Positions 1 through 5,416 of a stretch of 11,576 nucleotides of DNA are shown here, piece after piece. Position 1 is the first letter of the stretch, and every line of letters starts with the position of its first letter. A model generated the notes under the pieces. That model was not told the DNA's origin and made no database searches. It was given only the letters and a program-made list of their open reading frames with translations. The stretch is from positions 4,123 to 15,698 of the forward strand of contig QHOQ01000101.1 of assembly GCA_003219355.1 (NCBI GenBank). The letters run 5' to 3'. The position numbers were made by a program, and so were the translations under genes. Origin of the DNA: Verrucomicrobiota bacterium (GTDB lineage Bacteria > Verrucomicrobiota > Verrucomicrobiia > Chthoniobacterales > UBA10450).

Positions 1-210
1 TGTCGAGCCGATTCCAACGATCCCTCCTTCCACAGTCGGACCGACAAGCGCAATCCAAAGCTGACCGCGAACGAATAACCGCGGCCGGCGCACCGCCGAC
101 GGACTGCCAGGATGCGCTGCACGGTACAGCTCCATTTCTTCCACTGCCCTTAGCGTTGGATCGCCACGGCGGAAGCGATTTTTTAACACGATGTTTGTTT
201 TCTTTGTCAT
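1..210 (-). CDS. Conserved hypothetical protein, copy 1 (partial, C-terminus outside window)
   Basis: The first 70 codons of a gene that leaves the window at base 1. The reading frame starts at ATG 210-208 and is open throughout. It is clearly paralogous to the complete gene at 4254-4598. Shared blocks include RRGDPTL, an acidic EE pair, AHPGSPxAVRRP, RGxLWIALxGP and GIVGIG, which supports both the frame and the start. I do not recognise a characterised family and assign no function. The ATG overlaps the TGA of the upstream zinc-ribbon gene (ATGA, 207-210) and has no separate Shine-Dalgarno, so translational coupling is likely. The compact, soluble-looking sequence has no signal peptide or membrane segment. 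Confidence that it is a real gene is good because the paralog is conserved at protein level with many substitutions. Confidence 0.8.
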   Translation of the reverse strand, partial: MTKKTNIVLKNRFRRGDPTLRAVEEMELYRAAHPGSPSAVRRPRLFVRGQLWIALVGPTVEGGIVGIGST

Positions 211-512
211 TTAGGTATCAAATATGCCCTCCGGTCTTCATCTACCTTCAATGCCATGTTCTCCAGAATTTCATCGGTAGGCAGGACCCAATCCATCGGA
301 ATCGAATGGCAGCGCTCTGTTGGACAACTAAGGCGCAATGGTCCGTTTCCGCGTGTGCCGCCAGCTACTTGGATTTGCCGGCCAGTAATAATTTTGCCGC
401 AAACGAGGCAGTACCGTTTCTCATCCAGAGAACGCCACGGTCGGAATTGATCGAGCCGTTGCAGCGTCTCGAGTTTATCTCCGTCGGACAATTTAATCGG
501 AGAAGACAGCAT
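207..512 (-). CDS. Small C4 zinc-ribbon protein, copy 1
   Basis: About 101 residues from the internal ATG at 512, which aligns with the start chosen for the copy at 4884. A TTG at 551 would add 13 residues. The protein has an N-terminal charged helix-like segment (DKLETLQRLDQFRPW), then C-x2-C (CLVCGK), 24 residues, and C-x4-C (CPTERC), a spacing expected of a structural zinc ribbon. SIPMDWVLPTDE follows. It is very similar to the protein at 4884-5189 and more distantly related to 5417-5749. No catalytic motif, signal peptide or membrane segment is visible, so it may bind nucleic acid or protein, but this is inference. Its stop overlaps the start of the next gene by 4 bases. A 42-base leader shared with its two paralogs lies just upstream. 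Confidence 0.85.
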   Translation of the reverse strand: MLSSPIKLSDGDKLETLQRLDQFRPWRSLDEKRYCLVCGKIITGRQIQVAGGTRGNGPLRLSCPTERCHSIPMDWVLPTDEILENMALKVDEDRRAYLIPK

Positions 513-548
513 CACCGCATGACTATGTGGCCGCCGGATGGGGTCGCA

Positions 549-590
549 CAATCAGGTGCGCGGTAGATTCGCATATAGGTGAAAGTCCGA
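549..590 (-). promoter_or_regulatory. Shared 42-base leader of zinc-ribbon genes, copy 1
   Basis: Read on the minus strand, this segment aligns without gaps to 4809-4850 (28 of 42 identical by hand count). It ends in GATTG, 36 bases before the ATG of its gene. The equivalent segments precede both other zinc-ribbon genes. No convincing -35/-10 pair is visible, so promoter, operator or 5' untranslated element cannot be told apart. Confidence 0.5.
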
Positions 591-679
591 TGTTCCCAAG
601 CTACTACTCCGCAACTGCCACGCGACGACCAGCAACAAACTTCCGTGCGTCGACCGCTTATGGACCAAGCATGCGATTT

Positions 680-826
680 CTAGCGAAGCAAAATGACCAG
701 CAACACAATCAACAGAATGAAACCCAAGCCACCGCTGGGATAGTATCCCCAGCCTGTGCTATATGGCCACGTTGGCAAGGCGGCGATTAGCAACAGAATC
801 AGAATCAAAAACAGGATAAAGCGCAT
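680..826 (-). CDS. DUF3309-family small hydrophobic protein, copy 1
   Basis: A 48-residue protein from ATG 826. It has a first hydrophobic segment (about residues 3-17), a loop with LPTWPYSTGWGYYPSGG (17-33) and a second hydrophobic segment (34-47). This two-span plan with a W-P-x-S-x-x-W-G-Y-x-P-S-G-G loop is the signature of DUF3309, whose members are widespread short proteins of unknown function, probably in the inner membrane. It lies 44 bases downstream of the lipoprotein gene on the same strand, so the two probably form an operon. A second copy lies at 1194-1346. It is shorter than most ORF cutoffs. Family assignment is by recognition of the loop; function is unknown. Confidence 0.88.
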   Translation of the reverse strand: MRFILFLILILLLIAALPTWPYSTGWGYYPSGGLGFILLIVLLVILLR

Positions 827-870
827 AGTTTTTCGTTCTATTTAATTTTGCATCTGAAGCATCACGACGG

Positions 871-1059
871 CTACGGAGTCGGCGAAGCGTTGATGTTCAC
901 TTCAGTTTTCTCTTTCTTGGTAGTAGTGCCTGGAGACGGGTTTATCACTGTTGTGTTACTTTCTTTTTTCTCTGCAGGCGGATTCGTCACCGTTGTTTCC
1001 TTTTGCTCGCAACCCATGAAAAGTGCCGCGGCGGCGAGCAGATAAATGTATTTCTTCAT
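871..1059 (-). CDS. Small predicted lipoprotein
   Basis: A 62-residue protein. The start at ATG 1059 gives a classic signal (MKKYIYLLAAAALF) ending in MGC, so Cys17 is the likely lipidated residue. An upstream in-frame ATG at 1074 would put five residues before the lysines and fits a signal peptide less well. The mature part (about 45 residues) is low-complexity and polar, rich in Thr, Lys, Glu, Asn and Pro, with repeated NPPAEKKE and NPSPGTTTKKE-like stretches and no folded domain. It is probably an envelope-anchored flexible peptide. The -3 position of the lipobox is Phe, which is not ideal. It precedes the DUF3309 gene at 680-826 on the same strand. No specific function can be given. Confidence 0.7.
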   Translation of the reverse strand: MKKYIYLLAAAALFMGCEQKETTVTNPPAEKKESNTTVINPSPGTTTKKEKTEVNINASPTP

Positions 1060-1193
1060 ACAAATGAATCGCATTTCAGAACGAAGTTTGCCGCCTTTAC
1101 CTTTTCATCCTTTTTATTTATGAATGGGATTGCTCCACTCTCATTACTCGCCGGCCCGCTTGTGATAATATCTCTGGCCGTCTTGCGATCTCG

Positions 1194-1346
1194 TCAGATC
1201 GCGCCCGATAGCGCCAGGATTATTATAATCAAAAGAATTAAACCGAGTCCCCCACTGGGATAGTAACCCCAGCCCCTACTGTAGGGCCAGGCCGGCAGCG
1301 CTCCAATCAGCAAAAGAATGAGAATAATCAGTAGAATTGTGCTCAT
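1194..1346 (-). CDS. DUF3309-family small hydrophobic protein, copy 2
   Basis: A 50-residue protein with a Shine-Dalgarno-like AAGGAAA shortly before ATG 1346. The order is a hydrophobic span (residues 3-17), the loop LPAWPYSRGWGYYPSGG (17-33), then a second span rich in Ile and Leu (34-48). The loop matches copy 1 except for a few residues and fits DUF3309. The function of the family is unknown, and membrane location is inferred from the two spans. It lies upstream of the lipoprotein gene on the same strand with a gap of about 135 bases. It is divergent from the DUF1328 gene at 1535, with which it shares a 188-base intergenic region. Confidence 0.9.
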   Translation of the reverse strand: MSTILLIILILLLIGALPAWPYSRGWGYYPSGGLGLILLIIIILALSGAI

Positions 1347-1402
1347 AAGATTTCCTTAGCTTGCGATAAGTTTCATTCGTTCTGTTTCTCCTACGAAAAG
1401 AA

Positions 1403-1491
1403 CGTGTTTCGCACTGTCTTCGGATTTATCTAATTACGTATCTGGCTTGTGCGGGTGTCGCAAAGCCTGACGCAAAGCAGTAGGAAACACG
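1403..1491. promoter_or_regulatory. Candidate divergent control region with inverted GAAACACG octamers
   Basis: Between the divergent DUF3309 (minus) and DUF1328 (plus) genes, the octamer GAAACACG occurs once on each strand, at 1484-1491 (+) and 1410-1403 (-). Each copy reads toward its own gene, about 45-60 bases before the start codon. This could be a paired -35-type element or operator, but two 8-mers are weak evidence. Confidence 0.25.
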
Positions 1492-1534
1492 CGTACTAGT
1501 TTGCAGATGCGATTCCTTTCTGAGGAGTGAATAG

Positions 1535-1708
1535 ATGCTACGTTGGGCCTTAATGTTTTTGATAATTGCATTGGTGGCGGCGCTCTTTGGATTCACTGGC
1601 ATTGCTGTCGCAGCTGCCGGGATTGCCAAATTCCTGTTCTTCCTCTTCCTGGTGTTTTGTCTGATCTTTTTTGTTATCGGCATTTCAGCAGGCAGAAGAA
1701 TCCCGTAA
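1535..1708 (+). CDS. DUF1328-family small membrane protein (YtjA-like)
   Basis: A 57-residue protein beginning MLRWALMFLIIALVAALFGF, followed by TGIAVAAAGIAKFLFF and ending in a charged GRRIP tail. This is the plan of DUF1328/YtjA proteins: a short W-containing N-terminus, two hydrophobic spans (about 4-20 and 31-50) separated by an Ala/Gly-rich loop with a conserved lysine, and a basic end. The family is inner-membrane, of unknown function, and often found near stress-related small proteins. A Shine-Dalgarno GAGGAG (1522-1527) lies 7 bases before the ATG, which fixes the start. It is divergent from the DUF3309 gene. Confidence 0.9.
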   Translation: MLRWALMFLIIALVAALFGFTGIAVAAAGIAKFLFFLFLVFCLIFFVIGISAGRRIP

Positions 1709-1836
1709 GACTCAGATTTCAAAATTTGGAGGCGTCATATTGAAGCGTGCGGCGGGACGAACGCAATTCACGCGACAGATCCCGTCTATTGGCACGGCAT
1801 GACTTCTCGAAACGCCTTGAGGTGCGACTTTCGCTG

Positions 1837-1843
1837 AAGGAGG
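1837..1843 (+). promoter_or_regulatory. Strong Shine-Dalgarno for the 34-residue peptide
   Basis: AAGGAGG lies 6 bases before ATG 1850. It is the best ribosome binding site in the window and the main reason to accept the very short gene that follows. Confidence 0.7.
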
Positions 1844-1849
1844 ATTTCG

Positions 1850-1954
1850 ATGCGCAAATTCAAGCGTTCGGACCGGATTGCCCGCAACTTGCTTTGGCTC
1901 TTGGCAATCGTGATTGCATTTTGTGTCATCGTCCTGGTTCGCAGTTGCACATAA
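1850..1954 (+). CDS. 34-residue single-span membrane peptide
   Basis: The reading is MRKFKRSDRIARNLLWLLAI, then a hydrophobic stretch to about residue 30, ending RSCT. A strongly basic first 12 residues followed by one transmembrane span is a positive-inside plan, with the N-terminus in the cytoplasm. I recognise no family. Support comes from the AAGGAGG ribosome binding site at ideal spacing, the membrane-like composition and the location next to other tiny membrane proteins. It ends 46 bases before the convergent oxidoreductase gene. It could be expressed with the DUF1328 gene, 141 bases upstream, or alone. Confidence 0.6.
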   Translation: MRKFKRSDRIARNLLWLLAIVIAFCVIVLVRSCT

Positions 1955-1999
1955 GAAGGCCGAGGATCAAATGACGCCGCTATTTGGTATTGAGATTAC

Positions 2000-3097
2000 T
2001 TATCCAGATCGAGGAAAACTGGTGCCAACCAGCTCCGGCTCCTCTACTGGCGGGCGCTTGATTTCCATCGTCTGATCGGGCCGCTGCTTTTTTGGGACTG
2101 GCTCGATCCGTACGGCGCGTCCGATTTCCGCCGATTTATAGATTGCGTTGATCACGCGAACATCCGCCAATCCTTCGTTTCCCGATGGCTCAGGAGCGCG
2201 GTCGTGGATGATGCAATCGGAGAAGTAAATGAGTTCCGGCGCGAATTGATCGCTCGGCTTGAAGATTTTCTCGGTCTCTTTGCCGTCAATGGTGGTCACG
2301 CATTTCAATTCGCCGCGATATTCATAAGCGTTTTCCAATCGGAGCCGGCCTTTCGTGCCGATCAGATCAAACTGCGCTACGTCCGCGGAGCCGAAGCTAC
2401 ACGTGAATATCGCCAGACGTTCTCGGGAAAACCGCAGGATCGCGCCAGTCATCTCCTCGATTTGTGTGAAGCGTTTCTCTCCGTTATTCGCAGCCAGCCC
2501 GACAACTTCGATCGGCTCATCGCGAAACAGGTAGCGCGCGGCGTTTATGCAATAGATCCCGATGTCGAATAGCGTGCCGCCACCAAGCTCTTTTCGCGTG
2601 CGAATGTTGCCTTCTTTGACCTGGAGACCAAACAACGATCCAAAATAACGAAGCTCACCGAGATCGCCTGATTGCGCCACTCGGACGGCGTGCAGGTTTG
2701 CGTCGTTGAAGTGGAGACGATAAGCGATCATCAGTTTCACGTTGTTCTGCGCGGCAACGCGCATCATGGCTTCGCAATCGTCCTGTGTGGTGGCCATCGG
2801 TTTTTCGCATAACACGTGGACGCCTGCGCGCGCGGCGTGTTCGGCATGTTCACGGTGGAGAATATTGGGAGTAGCGATGTAGACGGCGTCGACTTGATCC
2901 TTATCGAGCGCGTTTTCCAACTCGTCATAAGTGTATGCTTTTACACCATAGCGCTCGCTTAGTTCACGATCCTTTTCAGGATTTCCAGTTACGAGCGCCG
3001 CCAGTTCGGAATTCTCTGCATGCTCAAACGCAGGTAGCACAGCGGTCTGCGCGATGTGTCCCAGCCCAACAACAGCGTAGCGAATTTTCTTATTCAT
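2000..3097 (-). CDS. Gfo/Idh/MocA-family NAD(P)-dependent oxidoreductase
   Basis: A 365-residue cytoplasmic dehydrogenase of the glucose-fructose oxidoreductase/inositol dehydrogenase superfamily. The N-terminal Rossmann domain (about 1-122) has the dinucleotide loop GLGHIA (11-16), IATPN (74-78) and the catalytic-type CEKP motif (97-100, Lys99). The C-terminal alpha/beta domain has AYRLHF (125-130), LGGGTLFDIGIY (171-182) and INAARYLF, a pattern I associate with the GFO/xylose dehydrogenase-like branch. The family oxidises or isomerises sugars and cyclitols; the exact substrate cannot be read from sequence. A Pro/Lys-rich tail (about 333-365) is likely disordered. AAGGGA lies just before the ATG. 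It stands alone on its strand, divergent from the CsbD gene. Confidence 0.93.
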   Translation of the reverse strand: MNKKIRYAVVGLGHIAQTAVLPAFEHAENSELAALVTGNPEKDRELSERYGVKAYTYDELENALDKDQVDAVYIATPNILHREHAEHAARAGVHVLCEKPMATTQDDCEAMMRVAAQNNVKLMIAYRLHFNDANLHAVRVAQSGDLGELRYFGSLFGLQVKEGNIRTRKELGGGTLFDIGIYCINAARYLFRDEPIEVVGLAANNGEKRFTQIEEMTGAILRFSRERLAIFTCSFGSADVAQFDLIGTKGRLRLENAYEYRGELKCVTTIDGKETEKIFKPSDQFAPELIYFSDCIIHDRAPEPSGNEGLADVRVINAIYKSAEIGRAVRIEPVPKKQRPDQTMEIKRPPVEEPELVGTSFPRSG

Positions 3098-3127
3098 GGC
3101 GTTCCCTTGGTTTGTTGTCTAAAAAGA

Positions 3128-3209
3128 ATTTCGCGCGGGAATCGCCGCGCGCGTGCATTGCGTTTTGCCATTGCAAAAAGACAACTAGTCTGTGCCTGGC
3201 GCGCGAAAT
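3128..3209. repeat. Inverted repeat pair and small palindrome in divergent intergenic region
   Basis: ATTTCGCGCG (3128-3137) and its exact reverse complement (3200-3209) flank 62 bases between the divergent oxidoreductase and CsbD genes. Inside lies a second inverted repeat, TTTTGC-CATT-GCAAAA (3163-3178). Such nested symmetry could bind a dimeric regulator or fold as RNA. There is no direct evidence for either. Confidence 0.45.
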
Positions 3210-3218
3210 GTTTATACT

Positions 3219-3404
3219 ATGACAAACCTACAATTCAAAGGCAGCTGGAACGAAGTGAAAGGCAAACTCAAACAAAAATACGGTCAGCTAACCGATGACG
3301 ACCTCGCGTTTAGCGAAGGAAAAGAGGACGAGCTGCTTGGCCGCCTCCAACAGAAGCTCGGCAAATCGAAAGAAGATTTGCGAAAAGAAATCGAGAGCCT
3401 GTAA
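3219..3404 (+). CDS. CsbD-like stress-response protein
   Basis: A 61-residue, highly charged helical protein starting MTNLQFKGSWNEVKGKLKQK. It carries the CsbD hallmark F-K-G-x-W-x-x-x-K-G near the N-terminus, then LTDDDLAFSEGKEDELLGRL and a C-terminal helix. Family length (about 60-70) fits. CsbD of Bacillus is a general-stress protein of unknown mechanism, and members are cytoplasmic. A GTG at 3192 would add nine residues that do not resemble the family, so ATG 3219 was chosen. No Shine-Dalgarno precedes it. A TATACT hexamer (3213-3218) directly abuts the ATG. Confidence 0.92.
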   Translation: MTNLQFKGSWNEVKGKLKQKYGQLTDDDLAFSEGKEDELLGRLQQKLGKSKEDLRKEIESL

Positions 3405-3557
3405 ATCTGAAAGTCAGTCTCGCGTGCTGCGACCGGCGAAAAGGGTGCAAATAAGATGCGTCTCACTGCGTAGTTTTATTCGAACTAACTAGGGAACCTT
3501 TGGAGACCGAATAGGACTCACAAGGGGACAACCTAAAAGAAACAGGAGGGAAATTGT

Positions 3558-3749
3558 ATGCCGGCAAAATCAAAGAAACAGCAAATGGCTGCGGGAGCAG
3601 CGTTGGCTGCCAAGAAAGGCAAACGCAAGAAGTCTTCTCTCAGGGGCGCGTCCAAGGGCATGTACAAATCGATGAGCAAGGTCGAACTGCGAAAAATGGC
3701 TAAGACCAAGCGAAAAGGTAAGCCAACTAAGAAAGCGAAGAAGCGCTGA
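3558..3749 (+). CDS. DUF3008-family small basic protein
   Basis: A 63-residue, lysine-rich protein. It opens MPAKSKKQQMAAGAALAAKK, then RGASKGMYKSMSKVELRKMA, and ends in a KRKGKPTKKAKKR tail. The MPAKSKxQQxAAGAALAAK opening, S-K-x-M-x-x-S-M-S-x-x-E-L centre and TKRKGxP end are characteristic of DUF3008, short proteins of unknown function found in many environmental bacteria. The extreme positive charge suggests nucleic-acid association, but this is inference. GGAGGG (3545-3550) lies 7 bases before the ATG. It sits between the CsbD and MgtC genes on the same strand, with gaps of 153 and 43 bases. Confidence 0.9.
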   Translation: MPAKSKKQQMAAGAALAAKKGKRKKSSLRGASKGMYKSMSKVELRKMAKTKRKGKPTKKAKKR

Positions 3750-3792
3750 GGTCAGAAAGAGGACGCGGAATTCTAGTAGGAGCATTTTAAAT

Positions 3793-4275
3793 TTGTTGAT
3801 CAATTACTCTGAAGAACTTCTCATTCTTTTGCAGGCGCTGGTGGCCATTGCGTTCGGAGGAATCATGGGCTGGGAGCGCGAAGCCGCGGGAAAATGGGCC
3901 GGTTTTCGCACGCACATGTTGGTCTGTCTGTCGGCGATGCTTTTCGTCCGCCTCGGGCTCGCGCTCATCGGAGACGCGGCAGCGCGTTTTCCCACTGGCG
4001 CACTCCGGGCCGATCCGACGCGGACAATTGAAGCCCTTGCCGTCGGGATTTCTTTTATCGGCGCCGGCACCATTTTCCGCGACCGCAGCGGCGCGGCAAT
4101 GCAGGGCCTTACTACTGCTGCCGGACTTTTGGCTGCTGCGTCTATCGGCATCGCAGTTGCGATAAATCGCTACGTAGTGGCCTGCGGCATCACGCTGATC
4201 TGTCTTTTTATCCTCCGCACGCTGGGCCGCGTGGAAAAACGATCGAAACTCAATCAACAACGAAAATCCGGTTGA
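3793..4275 (+). CDS. MgtC/SapB-family membrane protein
   Basis: A 160-residue inner-membrane protein with about four to five hydrophobic spans (roughly 8-26, 42-60, 82-98, 108-124 and 128-145). Two family signatures are present: GGIMGWEREAAGKWAGFRTH (22-41), matching GxxxGxEREx...AGxRTH, and ISFIGAGTIFR with GLTTAAGLLAAASIGIA (86-122). MgtC proteins are linked to growth at low magnesium and to control of ATP synthase or phosphate balance in pathogens; the role in environmental bacteria is unclear. Translation appears to start at a TTG: two TTG codons (3793 and 3796) follow AGGAG (3778-3782), and no ATG lies nearby. The gene is shorter than MgtC forms with a C-terminal ACT-like domain and matches the short SapB-like form. 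Its last 22 bases overlap the convergent gene. Confidence 0.93.
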   Translation: MLINYSEELLILLQALVAIAFGGIMGWEREAAGKWAGFRTHMLVCLSAMLFVRLGLALIGDAAARFPTGALRADPTRTIEALAVGISFIGAGTIFRDRSGAAMQGLTTAAGLLAAASIGIAVAINRYVVACGITLICLFILRTLGRVEKRSKLNQQRKSG

Positions 4276-4598
4276 ACCTGTGCTGCGCGATTACGCGCGC
4301 GATAAGCTGAATCGTGAATTGTCGACGCCTCCTTCCGCGGCCCCAGGAACTCCAAATATTGCGCATCGAAAGCGCGGAGCGCCGCTTCCACGCTCGGTCC
4401 AATCCCAACGATCCCTTTTTTTACACTCGGCCCAAGGAGCGCAATCCAAAGATCGCCGCGAATGGATAACTGAGGCCGGCGAACCGCTGCAGGACTTCCG
4501 GGGTGGGCCAGGCAGTATGATTGTATTTCTTCCATCGCAGCCAGTGTTGGATCGCCGCGGCGATAACTATTTAATGCAGTGTTCATTTTCTTTCTCAT
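4254..4598 (-). CDS. Conserved hypothetical protein, copy 2 (complete)
   Basis: A 114-residue protein from ATG 4598 (MRKKMN), which aligns with the start of copy 1 (MTKKTN). An alternative ATG is at 4586, and the frame is open further upstream without homology. Conserved blocks shared with the partial gene at 1-210 are RRGDPTL, EE, AHPGSPxAVRRP, RGxLWIALxGP and GIVGIG. Beyond the part covered by copy 1 it reads VEAALRAFDAQYLEFLGPR, then a less ordered tail. No recognised family, metal motif, signal peptide or membrane span is seen. In copy 1 this gene is translationally coupled behind the zinc-ribbon gene, whereas here it is divergent from the zinc-ribbon gene at 4884, with 285 bases between them. 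Its 3' end overlaps the MgtC gene. Confidence 0.82.
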   Translation of the reverse strand: MRKKMNTALNSYRRGDPTLAAMEEIQSYCLAHPGSPAAVRRPQLSIRGDLWIALLGPSVKKGIVGIGPSVEAALRAFDAQYLEFLGPRKEASTIHDSAYRARNRAAQVQPDFRC

Positions 4599-4808
4599 TC
4601 CGCTCTCTAAACGCGCATTGCGCCGTCGTTGGATGTAGGCTTTTTTGGAAGAGAGGTTCGACAGCGACCCCGCGCGTCTCGGCGATACTAATGAATGCCC
4701 CGAATGCTTTCGGCGCCAAATCGCGGCACCAAATCCGTTACCTGTTTTGGGATATGAGAGATGTCTCGATCCTGCCCCCCGACATGCCTTAGGATGCGAG
4801 ACCGCTTC

Positions 4809-4850
4809 TAGGATTTTGACTGATACGGCAATCCGCCGTCCGCCCGATTG
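4809..4850 (+). promoter_or_regulatory. Shared 42-base leader of zinc-ribbon genes, copy 2
   Basis: Aligns without gaps to 5335-5376 (30 of 42 identical by hand count) and to the minus-strand segment 549-590 (28 of 42). The best conserved parts are the TAGGATTTT-like left end, a central CAATC/GAATC and the right end CGATTG. It ends 33 bases before ATG 4884. A TTGACT (4816-4821) resembles a -35 box in this copy, but no matching -10 is evident. Confidence 0.5.
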
Positions 4851-4867
4851 CGCGATCGACTGCACGC

Positions 4868-4872
4868 GGAGG
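4868..4872 (+). promoter_or_regulatory. Ribosome binding site that decides the start of zinc-ribbon copy 2
   Basis: GGAGG lies 11 bases before ATG 4884. Together with alignment to copy 1, it favours this ATG over the TTG at 4848. Confidence 0.5.
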
Positions 4873-4883
4873 ATACTCCCGAT

Positions 4884-5189
4884 ATGGCTTTATCTTCATC
4901 GATCAACTTGTCCGATGTCGACAAACTGGAAGCGCTGCGAAAGCTCGATCAATTCCGGCCATGGCATTCTCTGGATGAGAAACGCTTCTGTTTGGTTTGT
5001 GGCAAGATTATCACGGGCGAACAGATCCAGGTGATCGGAGGTATGCGGGGAACAGGGCCGCTGCGCATTATTTGCCCGACTCCCAATTGCCATTCAATAC
5101 CAATGGATTGGGTTCTGCCAACTGACGAAGTTCTGGCAAATCTTGCGCTGGTCCAGACCGGGGGCGGCAATGTGCGCATCGCGTTTTGA
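4884..5189 (+). CDS. Small C4 zinc-ribbon protein, copy 2
   Basis: A 101-residue protein starting MALSSSINLSD. It has a helix-like segment DKLEALRKLDQFRPW, then SLDEKRFCLVCGKIITG with C-x2-C, 24 residues, and CPTPNC (C-x4-C), ending with HSIPMDWVLPTDE and a variable tail. About two thirds or more of the residues are identical to copy 1, including all four cysteines, so the cysteine framework is under selection. The metal is inferred from the cysteine pattern, not shown. A role as DNA, RNA or protein-binding factor is possible but unproven. It is followed after 227 bases by a third, more diverged member. The partner gene next to copy 1 is here on the opposite strand (4254-4598). Confidence 0.87.
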   Translation: MALSSSINLSDVDKLEALRKLDQFRPWHSLDEKRFCLVCGKIITGEQIQVIGGMRGTGPLRIICPTPNCHSIPMDWVLPTDEVLANLALVQTGGGNVRIAF

Positions 5190-5334
5190 TCGCGCCAGTG
5201 CGAGAAATTCAAGCGCATCGTTATTGTGCAAATTAGCAGTGCAATTTAAGCGATAAGTTTCGGACAATCTTGGTCTGCGAGATCTTCGGCATCGCGGAAC
5301 CTGATTTTCCCGTATGCAAGACGCTGCCGCCTCA

Positions 5335-5376
5335 TAGGATTTTTGCTGACCGCACAATCATCCGGCGTCCCGATTG
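5335..5376 (+). promoter_or_regulatory. Shared 42-base leader of zinc-ribbon genes, copy 3
   Basis: Gap-free counterpart of 4809-4850, ending CCCGATTG 40 bases before ATG 5417. It is retained although the downstream protein has diverged strongly, which argues for a regulatory role or a recent duplication of the upstream part. Confidence 0.5.
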
Positions 5377-5416
5377 TGGAGTTCGATTATTTGGGCACGC
5401 TGACTTTCATCGGACA

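Noticed and set aside
1..210. Possible frameshift in the left-edge hypothetical gene
   Set aside because: A first reading suggested a frame change after AVRRP. Re-reading the bases showed RRPRLFVRGQLWIAL in one continuous frame that aligns with the paralog.
1426..1722. Minus-strand 98-codon open frame
   Set aside because: It lies antisense to the DUF1328 gene, which has a recognisable family pattern and a good ribosome binding site.
2204..2572. Plus-strand 122-codon open frame
   Set aside because: It is antisense to the well-supported oxidoreductase and has no family features.
3787..4260. Minus-strand 157-codon open frame opposite the MgtC gene
   Set aside because: Its composition is that of an antisense shadow, and MgtC motifs on the plus strand are decisive.
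4280..4792. Plus-strand 170-codon open frame
   Set aside because: It is antisense to the conserved hypothetical gene, whose frame is confirmed by its paralog at the left edge.
4599..4865. N-terminal extension of the hypothetical gene at 4254-4598
   Set aside because: The frame is open to 4865, but the extension has no counterpart in the paralog and would overlap the leader of the zinc-ribbon gene.
5270..5416. 49-residue N-terminal extension of zinc-ribbon copy 3
   Set aside because: It shows no similarity to the other copies and runs through the conserved leader, which aligns as non-coding DNA.
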